DNA of 64,000 nt from Limnoperna fortunei (Eukaryota > Mollusca > Bivalvia > Mytilida > Modiolidae): positions 87,557,756 to 87,621,755 of the forward strand of contig OX104112.1 of the NCBI GenBank assembly GCA_944474755.1, read 5' to 3'. Below, one piece after another: positions 30,010 through 41,659 of the stretch. The notes below the pieces were generated by a model. The model did not search any database. It was not told the origin of the DNA and saw only the letters and a list, made by a program, of their open reading frames with translations. Within the stretch, counting starts at the first letter, position 1, and each line of letters begins with the position of its first letter. The position numbers were made by a program, and so were the translations under genes.

Positions 30010-30105
30010 TGCAAATCTTTCATTTGCTCTCCCCTTTTCACTGTAACGCAGCGACATATAGCAAAAAAGGGGGGACAAGTAAAACATTTAATTTTAATCA
30101 GATTG
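30010..30105. repeat. partial copy of the foldback element at 26460
   Basis: Shares CTTTCATTTGCTC, the CAGCGAC-ATAGCAAAAA loop region and AATTTTAATCAGATTG with the foldback at 26460-26576, but its left outer arm is missing. The poly-G-ended element abuts this copy. Confidence 0.55.
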
Positions 30106-30559
30106 TGTAAGGTGAAGTGTTCTAATGGGAAATTCCTATTTATGTTTTAATTTTGTTACTTACTTACATCAAACAAGATATAAAATGGTCCATCGGAGAT
30201 GGATCGAACGTGCACTCGGACCCACCCCTGACTTGCGAATATGACGTTGTACGATTCCATACAGAACTGGTATACCTTAATATGATATCGAACAAGAGAT
30301 TTACGGCTTTTGCAAAAGGATGATATTCAATTAGGAAATAATTCACGGAGGCTGTGGTTTATCCAGGAACCTATAAATAGACTAGTTATACTAGTCCCAG
30401 GTTTATCATTGCTTTACAACGATTCAAATTGATTTGATTTGATGCTTCAATAACGTTTTTAATAATGCCTTTTTTATATGTTTTCTTTATGATCAACATA
30501 AATTTAGAGTGATTTGCTTAGTATTGGGGAACCATGATTGGTTTTAAAATATTGTCTTT

Positions 30560-30690
30560 GTCTATCTAGGTCCATATAATGTGGAGTCGAGAAAACCTTC
30601 ACCAAGGACTCGAACTGACAACCCCTTGTGTTGAAACCTGTTTGCAATAGTAGATAGCTTACTTAGTTACTACCCAGAAAACTCAGCCAC
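30560..30690 (-). repeat. tRNA-derived SINE head, reverse orientation
   Basis: On the minus strand: GGTCTCGGTGGCTGAGTT (A-box-like), a spacer of about 50 bases, then GTTCGAGTCC (B-box) and GACTCC. This resembles the head of the SINE at 17397 but differs enough to be another subfamily. The central domain was not clearly seen. Confidence 0.5.
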
Positions 30691-33400
30691 CGAGACCCAA
30701 AGGGTACATTACTTTCGGAAGATGTTTTCCCAGCTTTGGTGTAATTGACGACTCTCCAATTTAAAAAACGGCACCTAGTGTCCACGTCCGGTACTAACAA
30801 GAAATGATATGGGTTACACCCATATCCAGAGATGTTCGATTTATATGTTACAGGTGTATCCGATTTCGTTTTAACAGTTTTTTTTTCAACTTGTTTTATT
30901 TACAATTTCATCATATGCTGTAAAAGGTTACAAATATAGACGATTGTGCAAGGCAAGAAATAAATCATCTTGATTATAATATCTCAACTTTGAGAAGAGT
31001 ATTGTTATAAAAAAGCAATGTGTAGGAAAGTCAAATGTTTACCGTACAATAAACAATACATTGACCTTTTCGAAATCACATAATCACGTGGTTCTGTGGG
31101 AAAAAGAGGGGGCGGTAAGATCGACAGTTATCGCGTACTTCCGTCGGGCATCCTCGGAAGATAGTTACAATTTCAATTGATTTAATTTTACAGTAATTAA
31201 AATTGTTTTTCAAAAAATTTGCAATTAAAATGTATTCAAACGTCAAACTAACGTTCATGTGCATAAACATTGCTAAGAACTTAATAATATTTTCAGACAG
31301 TAAAATAAAAAAAAATATATAGAGGAAGAGTCTTATTTTTGTAATTTTTGTTTTTGACATGTAATTATATGCCTCCGTTTTTGCAAAACAATTTATGAGA
31401 TTTTTAACTTCTAGAATTATTTTCAACTATTACAAATGTTGATGACCTTTATGTATTTGAATTGTTTTTCTATTGTATTTTTATATACATTTTTTAAAAT
31501 TTCATTTAGTTTTTAGTTTTTCTATTGTATTATTATTTTTCAAAATTTCATATAGCTTTTTTTAATTTCTGTTTGTTTAAAGGACTTCATATACGATCTT
31601 AGAGGTAGGTTTAATATAATTCTATAAGTATCTAAATATAACTGCTTCTTTGAACTTGTTCTACATAAAAAAAATTTTAAATCTTGAATTAAATAAAAAT
31701 GCATTCCATTTATACCTTTCATTCAAGTTCAGTGTCATAAATAAGCAATTAGCAAATAAACAATGCACATCTAATTTACAATTTACAATTACATCACAGA
31801 AATAACTCTTACCCCTCACCCCCCACCACGCACACACGCCTCGTTCTCGGAAAATCTCGTGCGAGAGAGTTTCGGATTTCGAAATCGTAAATAATCAAAA
31901 GCCAGGGAAATTAAATTTAATGTTCAAGATTGATGAATTTTTACATAAAGGTTTCATTTTCTACCCTAATTATGAAATAATCCAGAAATAATACTGAAAA
32001 TTATCGATCAATGCATTACGTAATACTACAAAATTTTAAAATGCATTATTTTTTATCAAATCATCTTATGAATTCCCATAAAAACAAATACATTCACATT
32101 CTATTATGTGAAGATTAGAAACTTCATAAAAACTACAAGGCTTAAGTACCCTAGATATTCTGACATAACAAAAGAAATAAAATTGAAAATTATCAATAAA
32201 GTCAAATTTATAATCATCTATATTTTTATGTAAAGATATGAATGCAAAAAAGATATGAAGCTTGCTCTATCAAGAATGAAATAATCCAAACAAAAAATAT
32301 AATGCTAAAATTGAACTCAACAAGTCTTTCTAACATGTGTTACGTAATATAACGTAACAAAATCTAAAAATGCCTTTTTATTATCAAATTATCTAACTAA
32401 TTAATAAAAGAAACACCGATATATACATTTTATTTTGTAAAGATACGAATGCATTAAAAAAAATACTAGGCATACCCTATAAATCGTGAAATAATCCAAG
32501 AAATAAAATTGAATCGATGATCCATCTAGCGAGGTCAAAATCGCATTAATACACAATTTTGTTCATCTTTACTACTCCTTATTAGATTAGGACAGAAAAA
32601 TGTATTTTAAAGCTTGAAGGATTTAACAAATACGAAAAACTGTAATTGAAATGTTTTCTTTAGCATTAAATTAGCCATTTTATCACTTACAACATGAACT
32701 ATATTGTTTTTGAGTATGGTTTTTACCTTTTTGCTCATTTTACCCGAAAACAATTATATATCATTTAGAGATAATAAGAAGAGATCGAACATATGAAAAC
32801 TGCGGCTACAGTCGCAGTTTGTTCTGTTGAAAACTTATGAAATGGACAATTACGATTGATAAATTTTAACGCAATATGTTAATTACAGGTGTCAGAATCT
32901 AATTGAAGATGTTATTAAAACCCCATGCTGTGTAAACATGATTGTTAATTAATTAAACATAATATTTATTACCCCATTTACCTGATGCTAATCAAGGGTA
33001 GAACCCCAGCTGTTTTATAGCTTAATAAAACAAGTTTACCAGTGACATACATGTTCCAATATATTCAAACTCACCTGTTGTCTATGGCTATAGTAACATC
33101 TACTAATGAGGTTAATTAGATAATTTAATTGGCATAGACAAACAATAAAAAAAACAATGCAAAATCTATTTCAATATCATAGTCTTTTAGTGATGATAGC
33201 CATAGTTTTTTTAACTGGAAGTAAAAAGGGAGATAAATCATGTAAAACTGGAAATGGGTCAATTTTAATCACTTTCACTTTAACCGGATGTTGACAACTG
33301 AAAGTAAACAAAGAAAAATAATATGTATAGATTTTTGTCTAAGTCTTGAAGCCAGTATTATGGGTTTTTGAGTTGGACAAATGAGAAGCAAGAAATGAAC
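30691..33400. other. AT-rich intergenic with degenerate repeats
   Basis: No gene was recognised. Between about 31970 and 32520 the words GAAATAATCCA, AATAAAATTGAA, ACGTAATA and TTATCAAAT recur two to three times at 200-300 base spacing, suggesting an old tandem duplication. Short open frames on the minus strand have no family resemblance. Confidence 0.4.
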
Positions 33401-33411
33401 TGTATCTACTG

Positions 33412-34584
33412 TTGCAGTAAGTTTCAAGCAATTGCTATAGGTAAAAAATCTAACAATTGTAATCTTACATTTGATTTAAATGGTACAATTATAGAAGCTG
33501 AAAAAGAAGTTAAATTGCTTGGTGTCACAATTGATTTCATGTTAGATTTTAACTCTCACATTACAAATATATGCAAGAAGGCAGCTCGACAATTAAATGT
33601 TCTTAGGCGAATAGGTCACCACCTAAATCGACTAAGCAAAATGACAATCTATTACTCCTTTATAATGTCCAACTTCAGCTACTGCCCTCTTACTTGGCAT
33701 TTTTGTTCTGAAACCAATACTACAAAAATTGAAAAACTGCAAGAGAGAGCTCTACGATTTGTATACAATGATAAATCTAGCTCATATGAAAAGTTACTTG
33801 AAAAATCTCTTCTACCATCTTTAAAAATTAGACGCTTAAGAACTATAGCTATTGAAACTTTTAAAATTATTAAAAAAGAAAGCCCGGTATTTTTACAAGA
33901 TCTCATTGTTATTAAAAATAATTCTTATAACTTCAGATATACAAACACAGCAGACATTCCTCATGTGAAAACCACCAGGTACGGCCTAAAATCTTTCAGG
34001 TACGCAGCCCCTAAGATCTGGAATAGCCTCCCTCAAGAATTAAGAGATATTACAAATCTTAATCAGTTCAAAATCCATATTAATACCTGGACTGGACCTT
34101 CATGTACATGTATTATTTGCAGATCTTAGGGACCTAGTGCCAGAGATACACTGCTAAAGATTTATATTTTAAGCCTTGCTTTTTACTTGCTTTTATATTA
34201 GAGTCTATTGCTTTTTACCCTACTAGTGCTTTGAACTGGTGCTATGCTCATGAACTTTTACTTATGTTGTATTTAAATGCATGACCATTTTAAATATCTT
34301 GTCTGTAATATGCATTGCTCTAGCTTATGCTTGCTGTGCTTTTAGCTCTAACATTTGCTTTAGCTTTATGTATAAATATGTATGTGCTTGTCTTATATTA
34401 GATTATATAATCCTGTCTTAACATGCTTTGTATGTCTTACTATTAATATGCGTCTTGATGTTTTTGTTTATTTTATTGTATTGTCGGTATAAAAGCTCCT
34501 GAGAGCTTATGTTTATTGTTATGTATGTTTATCCGACTTTAAATAAATATTACTTACTTACTTACTTACTTACTTACTTGCAGC
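33412..34584 (+). pseudogene. 5'-truncated LINE, RT C-terminal part with (TTAC)n tail
   Basis: An open frame from about 33412 to 34129 encodes KFQAIAIGKKS, KLLGVTIDFMLDFNSHI, NVLRRIGHHL, FIMSNFSYCPLTWHF, KIEKLQERALRFVY and APKIWNSLPQELR, the segment after the RT catalytic box in CR1/L2-like LINEs. The 3' UTR ends in at least seven TTAC units (34549-34578). The catalytic palm and endonuclease are missing, so this is a truncated copy. TTGCAG occurs at both edges and may be a short target duplication. Confidence 0.85.
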
Positions 34585-35136
34585 TTCTACTAGGCTTGCT
34601 AGTAATTGTCGTCTGATCCACGAATGACGCAAGCCGTAATGTTGCCACATAGTCATAGAATAGGAGCACGATTCCAAGCATAGCATTCATTGTGCTTAGC
34701 TACAACATTTTAAATCATATGGTATACACATATTTATGCACGGTATATGAGATTGGAGGGTGTTATGATTAAATCCACCATAACATTTTTACTTCATTCA
34801 TACTCATAGATCCGCATTATAAATGCCTGTTTAGGTGCCAAGTCGTCAACCTTCTTTTTAGTCGAATTATAATAAACCTTAAAATATTAGGTTATTATGA
34901 CAACAAATGTGACCAAAACAACTTATTAATTGTAACTTTTTTACTCAAAACTGCTTTTATTTCCTGTGATTTTCTTTCCGTTTATGCACGAGATTCGCGG
35001 GAACTATTGACTGCTGATTATTCATTTTGTGTGAGGAAGGATTACTATTCACGGTTATAATTCGTTCAACATCACAGTCTAAGAACTGCGAGTGCTCCTA
35101 ATATTGGAGGGACTTACCTAAAGAAAGAAGGTGGTA
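34585..35136. other. no feature recognised
   Basis: Intergenic DNA of mixed composition. No coding or repeat identity could be supported. Confidence 0.4.
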
Positions 35137-35815
35137 GCATCCCAGATTGCCCAATCCCATATTGCAGAGTCCAGTTAGCCAATTCCCAAATTGCTGACAA
35201 TGAAATAAATTGAACTATATGTTATTAATGATTTTAGAAAAAAATGTATCGGAGAAATAACGACAGAGAAGTTGTTAGTATATCGATTTCATGAAGATCT
35301 TTGTATTGTTTCGTATTGACGTAATTATTTAAATAATAAAAAAAACCATTAGATAGACCTATATTTTTTTATTTCATTAATTTGCCATCAAGCACTAGAT
35401 TTATAACAAAACATCTAATATATCATCATCTTAATTTGGTGCATTGTCAGTGTCGAATAAGTGTTGTACACCACTCTCATTGGTATCGTCCGATTATCGG
35501 CAGCTCTTTGACAAAGCATTTTACTCCAGCATGTCCAGTTACTCGTGGAACTTGGAACATCTGCTTGTGTTGTGGAAAGGTTGTGTTTTCAGTTACACAA
35601 AATTTATCAATTTTTGTTTTAACTATCGGTAACCTAATTTAATTGTTATGTCGAACAAATAAAAACTTTTTTTCGAATAAGTTGTAAGTAATTCCTTAAA
35701 TAAAAAATATTTGGACATAAATTTGTTTTATTCGGCAATTTGGGAATTGGCAAAATGGACTCTGCGTATTATGAGTTGGCAATTTGGGATTCGACAATCT
35801 GGCATGTAATCGAAC
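35137..35815. mobile_element. group 2 element F3, CCAATTCCCAAATTGC motif ends
   Basis: The left end has CCCAGATTGCCCAATCCC, ATTGCAGAGTCCA and GCCAATTCCCAAATTGC. The right end (35733-35805) has the same blocks reverse-complemented in mirror order: GCAATTTGGGAATTGGC, TGGACTCTGC, GCAATTTGGGATT, CAATCTGGCATG. A G-run of about 20 follows at 35823. The interior is AT-rich and non-coding. Confidence 0.7.
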
Positions 35816-36575
35816 AGGCTTTGGGGGGGGGGGGGGGGGGGGGTAAGAGATATTTCTGTGATGTAATTGTATATTCAGTGTGCCTTGTTTATTCGTTAAT
35901 TGCTTATTTATTACCAATAAAAGACCGACATAAGCCGAGAAAATGTAAATTTACATAATTATTTTTATACGAAAATAATATTTTAAAAACAGGTATATTG
36001 TATAAAAAATATATCTAAATCGTTAAATTCAGTGATAAAGTGCAATAGCAAATTGAAGGAAAATACATTAAAATAAAGTCATTAAAAGATATATATATAT
36101 AAGATTTAAAAACGTTGATGTAAAACTATTTAAAAATTGCAAGTTAGATTAAAAATAAAACATACCTTGGATCGTATATTAAGTCCTGAATGCTAACACA
36201 AATTAAAAAAAGGGAAATTAAAGTTTGAAATATGGAAGTTCTGGCTGCTGCACGATTCCGCCGCACAGTGGTCAAGTCAGCTGTTATGTTCGCTTTGTAT
36301 ACTACGTAATTTACATAAAAACAATTTCATTTTTTACTGAACTAACAAAATTATAAGTAATCAAGTAGGGATGCTATTTGTTTTAAATAAGTATGATAAG
36401 CTGATAATTTTCGATTGAGAAAAATCAAGTTAATTTAAGTCACTAAACTTTACCGCCAATTATGGATGTTTAGAAAAAGTATGTAAATTAATCACTTAAT
36501 ACTTTTAGTAATCTTTCCCAGTGATAAATTATCAGCTTGGGTGTTTATTTTTTTTTAAATTAATACGATAAGCTC

Positions 36576-37267
36576 ATAATTTATGTTTGATCCGTGTAAA
36601 CACAGTCGTGGATCAGGAGGCTAAAAATGCCCTAAAGGATCATCTCATTAACTGTAATATTCTTTTTACCAATTTTAAAGCATTGATTTTTAAATATATT
36701 TCTAATTTGTGGCAGAGTGGTTGGGATCTCCAAGTTCATAATAAACTTTATGAGATCCAGGCACTACTGCATACAAATAATTTTAAAAGTTGTCGCAGAG
36801 AACAAGTTGTTTTAACACGCTGCTGTATTGGTCATACCAGGACGACACATAGTTATATTTTAAATAATGAGCCACGACCCGAATGTGTGCCATGCAACAG
36901 TCCATACACCATTAAGCATGTTTTGATGGACTGTGTGGAGGTGGCCCACATTCATGAGCTTTTCTATTCTGTAGATACATATTTTAATTTATTTAAAACT
37001 GTCGCAGCGACACAATTTTAAAGTTCTTAAAGGAAATTAATTTATTTAACAAAATTTAATTTCACTATTAATTGTGATGTTCATACTTTTTATTGTTTTA
37101 GCTACCATTTTTATCTGTTTATATTCTCATAGTATCACGTTTTAGTATAAAAGAGAGGCATGACGTTCTACTAATTTAAAAATTATAATTTTCATGTCCT
37201 GAATATAGCTGAGATATTGCTTGATGGACGTTCAATGTCAATCAATCAATCAATAATTTATGTTTGA
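36576..37267 (+). mobile_element. 5'-truncated LINE with perfect 15-bp target duplication
   Basis: ATAATTTATGTTTGA occurs at 36576-36590 and 37253-37267 and brackets a truncated LINE. The open frame (about 36587-37021) encodes the end of a LINE ORF2, with WQSGWDLQVHNKLYEI, HTRTTHSYIL and a CxxC-x8-H-x4-C zinc-knuckle pattern (CVPCNSPYTIKHVLMDC). The 3' UTR ends CCTGAATATAGCTGAGATA, GATGGACGTTCAATG and (TCAA)n. The intact duplication points to a recent insertion. The upstream flank 35844-36575 shows only a local duplication (see findings). Confidence 0.9.
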
Positions 37268-37483
37268 GAAAAATCACCAAAACTATCTGTATTTGAGTTA
37301 CCCCCCTTCCTTATCGCAGGTGTCATGTGAATTAAATTTCTCATCTTTCCCCTCAATTTTACTGAAGAACAAATTATAAACCTAAAATCATGCTTGTATA
37401 CACCTTGTAGATTGTTTTTAATTGGTTGTATATATGGGAATCAGCAAACTAGTCTCATCAATCTGGGAATGAACAACTGGGGG

Positions 37484-38279
37484 ACGGACAAAATCCCCCC
37501 CCCCCCCCCCCCCCCCCAAGACAAAATCCCTACCGTATAATTTTGCATAGGCGGACAAAACCCCCCTCATTAAATTTACAAGGCGGACAGAATCCCACCT
37601 GAAAATATTTCAAGGCAGACAAAATCCCTCCCGAATCGGATTATGGTAATATCGATCGGTATTGTGCATCGTGTTTTATAGTTTTTTACTTGGTACTTGA
37701 AATGATGAATGAGACAAAGATTAAAACATGGTCATTATTTTTTTTCACTGAAACGCATCAAGTCGATATGGTTTGTGTTGTACAACATGTGTTAATAAAG
37801 GAACCGTGCCATTTGATCCCTTTCATTATTATTTACCGAAAAAACAATTCAAGTTATTAAAATAAATTATACCATTATTTTACTAAAGTCTAACTTATTA
37901 GTAAAAGCCATACCTGTTTCAATTTTCTATAAGATATAGAGAATGTTTTGTTCAAGTATGCGCTATTCGTTTGATCATAAACAATCTTAATTAACAAGCC
38001 ACCAATTAAGCACTGCAAATGAGACAAACAATTATTATTATTAAATAATTAAAAATCTGGCAGTTTTTTGAGTAAAATATAAGGTCATTTTTTAAGGTTT
38101 ATCTGTATATGTACGAGACTACAATGTGAACATTTCAAAAATCATATTCGAGAGGGATTTTGTCCGCCTTGAAAATTTTACAGGGGGGATTTTGTCAGCC
38201 TTGTAAATTTAATGAGGGGGATTTTTTCTGCCTATGCTAAATTACACAGAAGGGATTTTGTCCGGGGGGATTTTGTCCT
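37484..38279. mobile_element. group 2 element F4, GGCGGACAAAATCCC motif ends
   Basis: About 150 bases at each end are inverted copies of each other. Each carries four to five units of GGCGGACAAAATCCC separated by AT-rich spacers such as CTCATTAAATTTACAAGG, which also match in mirror order. The left end includes a C-run of about 24 (37495-37518). The middle is AT-rich and non-coding. Confidence 0.85.
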
Positions 38280-39141
38280 ACACTCTGGACAGCTGGTAAT
38301 CTGCAAACTGGTACTAAATCATATATATTCATTTACTTGTCTACATTTTCTCCGGCTGATAAATTCTGATAGCCACCTATATCAGTCATTTATTTTACAA
38401 TTAAAAATTTGTCTAACAAATATTAAATTATTCTATTTTTTTTTATATTAGTTAAAACTAATAAGGTACTCTGGATAGTTCTTTAGATGCCTTAACAGTA
38501 AAAAATTTGTTTACAAAGGAAATCACAAAACAAACAACTAGACATTTTGTCTGAAAATATAGTTAGAGCCAAGAAAATGGTTTCAACATATTAGTTTTTA
38601 CATTTTTATTTTTTTTTCCTTCTATCATGTTCAACCATTGCTAGGCATCATTTTTGTTGCTTGATACAATCACCATTAGGCCATGATGTCATTAAAAGAT
38701 TCCATCCTCATTGTATACAAAATTAATTTAAAAAAAAACACTAAAGACCAATTATAGCATAATTTGTTAAATTGTTTATATAACAATAGAGAGTGCAATA
38801 ACAACAATATTCAAGAAGTGTGGCTTTATATTCTCTCTTTTTTTGGTACAAAAACAACAAAGAGGCCAGTATCTTCATTTGTTGTGAATAAAGTGAATAA
38901 AGCCCCTTTAAGGGTGAATGAAATGAAAAAATGAAAAACATATTTTTACCTTGTAATTGTGACACCTCAATTTTATATTGTAGGACTTAGTTAGAAAGTA
39001 AAAAAATTAATGTTAATATAAATTATCCAAAAATACAAAAATAATAGTAAATGGTTTATTATGACAATCAACGCAAGGACAAATAAACAAATGTAAAATG
39101 AACCAAAGACAACTCTTTGTAATATATATCATTTGGTATTT
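38280..39141. other. no feature recognised
   Basis: AT-rich DNA with short open frames only. No repeat or coding identity could be supported. Confidence 0.4.
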
Positions 39142-39935
39142 GGACGTTTCGGCCATACTTTTTTCGTCCATTGTAAATGTCATCCATAGTAGACATCGGC
39201 CCCAGACATTTCGGCCATACTATTTATGTTGGTATATTGTTGATTTATTCAGTATGTACAGGGATTAAAATGAACTATCTTAGTTAGTTATCTTTAAATA
39301 TTTCAAAGATGATTCGTTTTTGTGTGGTAAAATAATCAAAGTAAATATCGCAAGGCATGCTGCCTAGGATGCACAGGCTGATCACACGAAGAGCACAGGA
39401 ACAGCATGGTGATCAAAACAGTTGTGAGAAAAAGTCTCTCCTTTGCTCCCCTTTTTATGCATTTTAGTCGGTTCTACAAAGATTGCTCAATGTGCTTGGA
39501 TATTCCTTTATATTTTCTCCAAACTCTTATCCCTATTGAAGTTGGATTGTTCTTTAGCTTCGTTCATCCTTTGATATTTAACAATGGTTTGGTTAATTGA
39601 CATCAAAGAGGTTTTTTCTTTGTCTTAGTGGTGTTTAATTTCTTATAATTATTTTTTAATCATTCATTTATATATTAATTAATCAATCAAAGATTGCCAA
39701 TGATTTACTATTAAATAGTAACATATTAATATAATGATTTTTTTTTTAGGATTAATATCAATATCATTTATTTCACTCAACCTTTGTTTTTTTTAAATAA
39801 CTTTTATTTAAAAAATATATATATTCAATCAATGGCTGATATGTTCTATTAAATTATGGCCGATCTTTACTAGGGCAGAGGTGTCTATGGACGAAGTGTC
39901 CATGGCCGAAGTCATACTATGGCCGAGGTGTCCCG
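39142..39935. mobile_element. group 2 element F5, GTTTCGGCCATAC motif ends
   Basis: The left end has GGACGTTTCGGCCATAC, TTCGTCCAT, CATCCATAGTAGACA and CATTTCGGCCATACTA. The right end has the reverse complements in mirror order: TATGGACGAAGTGTCC, ATGGCCGAAGTCATACTA, TGGCCGAGGTGTCC. The interior is AT-rich and non-coding. Motif copies are more diverged than in F4. Confidence 0.65.
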
Positions 39936-41659
39936 AAAGCTATCGTTTAATGCACTATCTTAGTGAAAGTTTAATACTTAAGTTTTAATATAAAGGATTA
40001 TGATAGATCACATGTTAAGTAAAAGTGTAACAAAAACTGTTTATGTTGCAATGTTTTCAAAAGAGCTTTCATCTCTTTATATAATCAGTAATATTTAAGT
40101 TTATGAATGTAATCCTTATTTTTATTGTCAGATTTCATAAATGTACATGTAGACCTCCCAGCCAACCTAAAACATTGACAATAAAAGTACCTACGTATTA
40201 GGAAGTAAGAATGGTACCTCAAGTTTTAGTGCATATAAATAATAAACTTATTTAGGTTAATCCAGACTTAACTACAAATCTAAATGGATTTCTATTTATT
40301 CTGTTTTAAGGTCGTCATCAATCCTTATCCTGTGTAATACCAGGTAATCCCCTACATTAAATATTTAAACATCATGAAGTGTTTTTCAGTTGTTTTTTTC
40401 TTTCTATCTTATTTTTTTGAGAAGTGGAAATTTGTCAAAATGGATTACATGGAGAGAGAAAAAATATTTTGAAATGCATGGTAAACCTCTGCCCTTTATC
40501 TCTTGATCTCTTATCCCAGATTAGTGGCTAATTACTTATCATGGAACAAGCCATACAGTCGGGTATTATACATTTGTTTATCAACATTATAGTGTTATTA
40601 GTTTTCTAAATAGTTGACATTAAGCATGGTGGTTGCCTTGTAGTAAGTTTATTCAATGTAAAGGTAATTTTTTTTTTAATAGTTTTAACGACAGATCTAT
40701 TTATGAGGAAACAAATTCATGTTAAAATACCATGTTTATAAGAAGAAATTAAAGAAATCATAAAAAGTTCAATTTTATGGCTCTAATGACAGATATAAAA
40801 TTTGAGTCAGGGTATATGATTACAGAAATATGATCCTTCATGTATATATTGATGTATGTCACCCTCCAGGTGATATTGACAACCTAATGTAGTATTTAAT
40901 ATCTTTTAACAAATATGACAGTGATCAGGTACCTGTAACCACCTGACAGCAGAAATTTATTATGCAGTTTATCTTTAATTGCATCAGTTTACAGCTTCAG
41001 GGCAATAATAAAGTTATATTGACCATCTCATTTGCATAAGTTTCCCATACACACATGTATTGCCACAAATCACTGATGCATTATTAACAGTACCATTGTT
41101 TTAGGCTTTAACTTTAAAAGGTAAGGTTGATTTTATAAATTCATTGAACTTTTTATTTAATGTAATGTTAAATTTTTACAGTAGGAAAAAAATGTTGACA
41201 GGTTCTTTTCAGGTACATTTGTATTTACATATTTAAACTTTAGAATTAATTCTATTGTATTTACATTGGTCATTTTAATTAATTTTTGTAATTCAACATA
41301 ATTAGAGGTTCATGATATTTTCCACAACATATTCTAAATTTGTTCACTGTGATTTCATACACTATATTGTCCTCTATAGAAACAAAAATACAACTCTTTA
41401 CAGATTCTTCACACCGGTTCAATTTCTCTGTGAACAATAGCAGCTTATATTTAATTCAGTTAAAAGGTTATTCCCCTTAATAAATATCACTTTACAAAGA
41501 TTCATGACCTGTCATTGAATTTAGCTATTGTAATACTTACATGTGTTTATTGTGTCAAGAAAGAAGGAAGTGTGAGGAGTACAGCAGATACTGTATGTAC
41601 ATGTACATCTTAAGTTTTCTTATGTTTAAATTATTTGCAGACCTTAGTAGTGGTTCATT
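39936..41659. other. no feature recognised
   Basis: AT-rich intergenic or 5' intronic sequence before the KLHL coding region. A non-coding first exon of the KLHL gene could lie here or further left, but none can be pinned down from sequence. Confidence 0.4.

Noticed and set aside
29866..31722. Several 60-116 codon minus-strand frames
   Set aside because: AT-rich low-complexity translations (Phe/Ile/Lys/Asn), overlapping repeats, with no recognisable domains.
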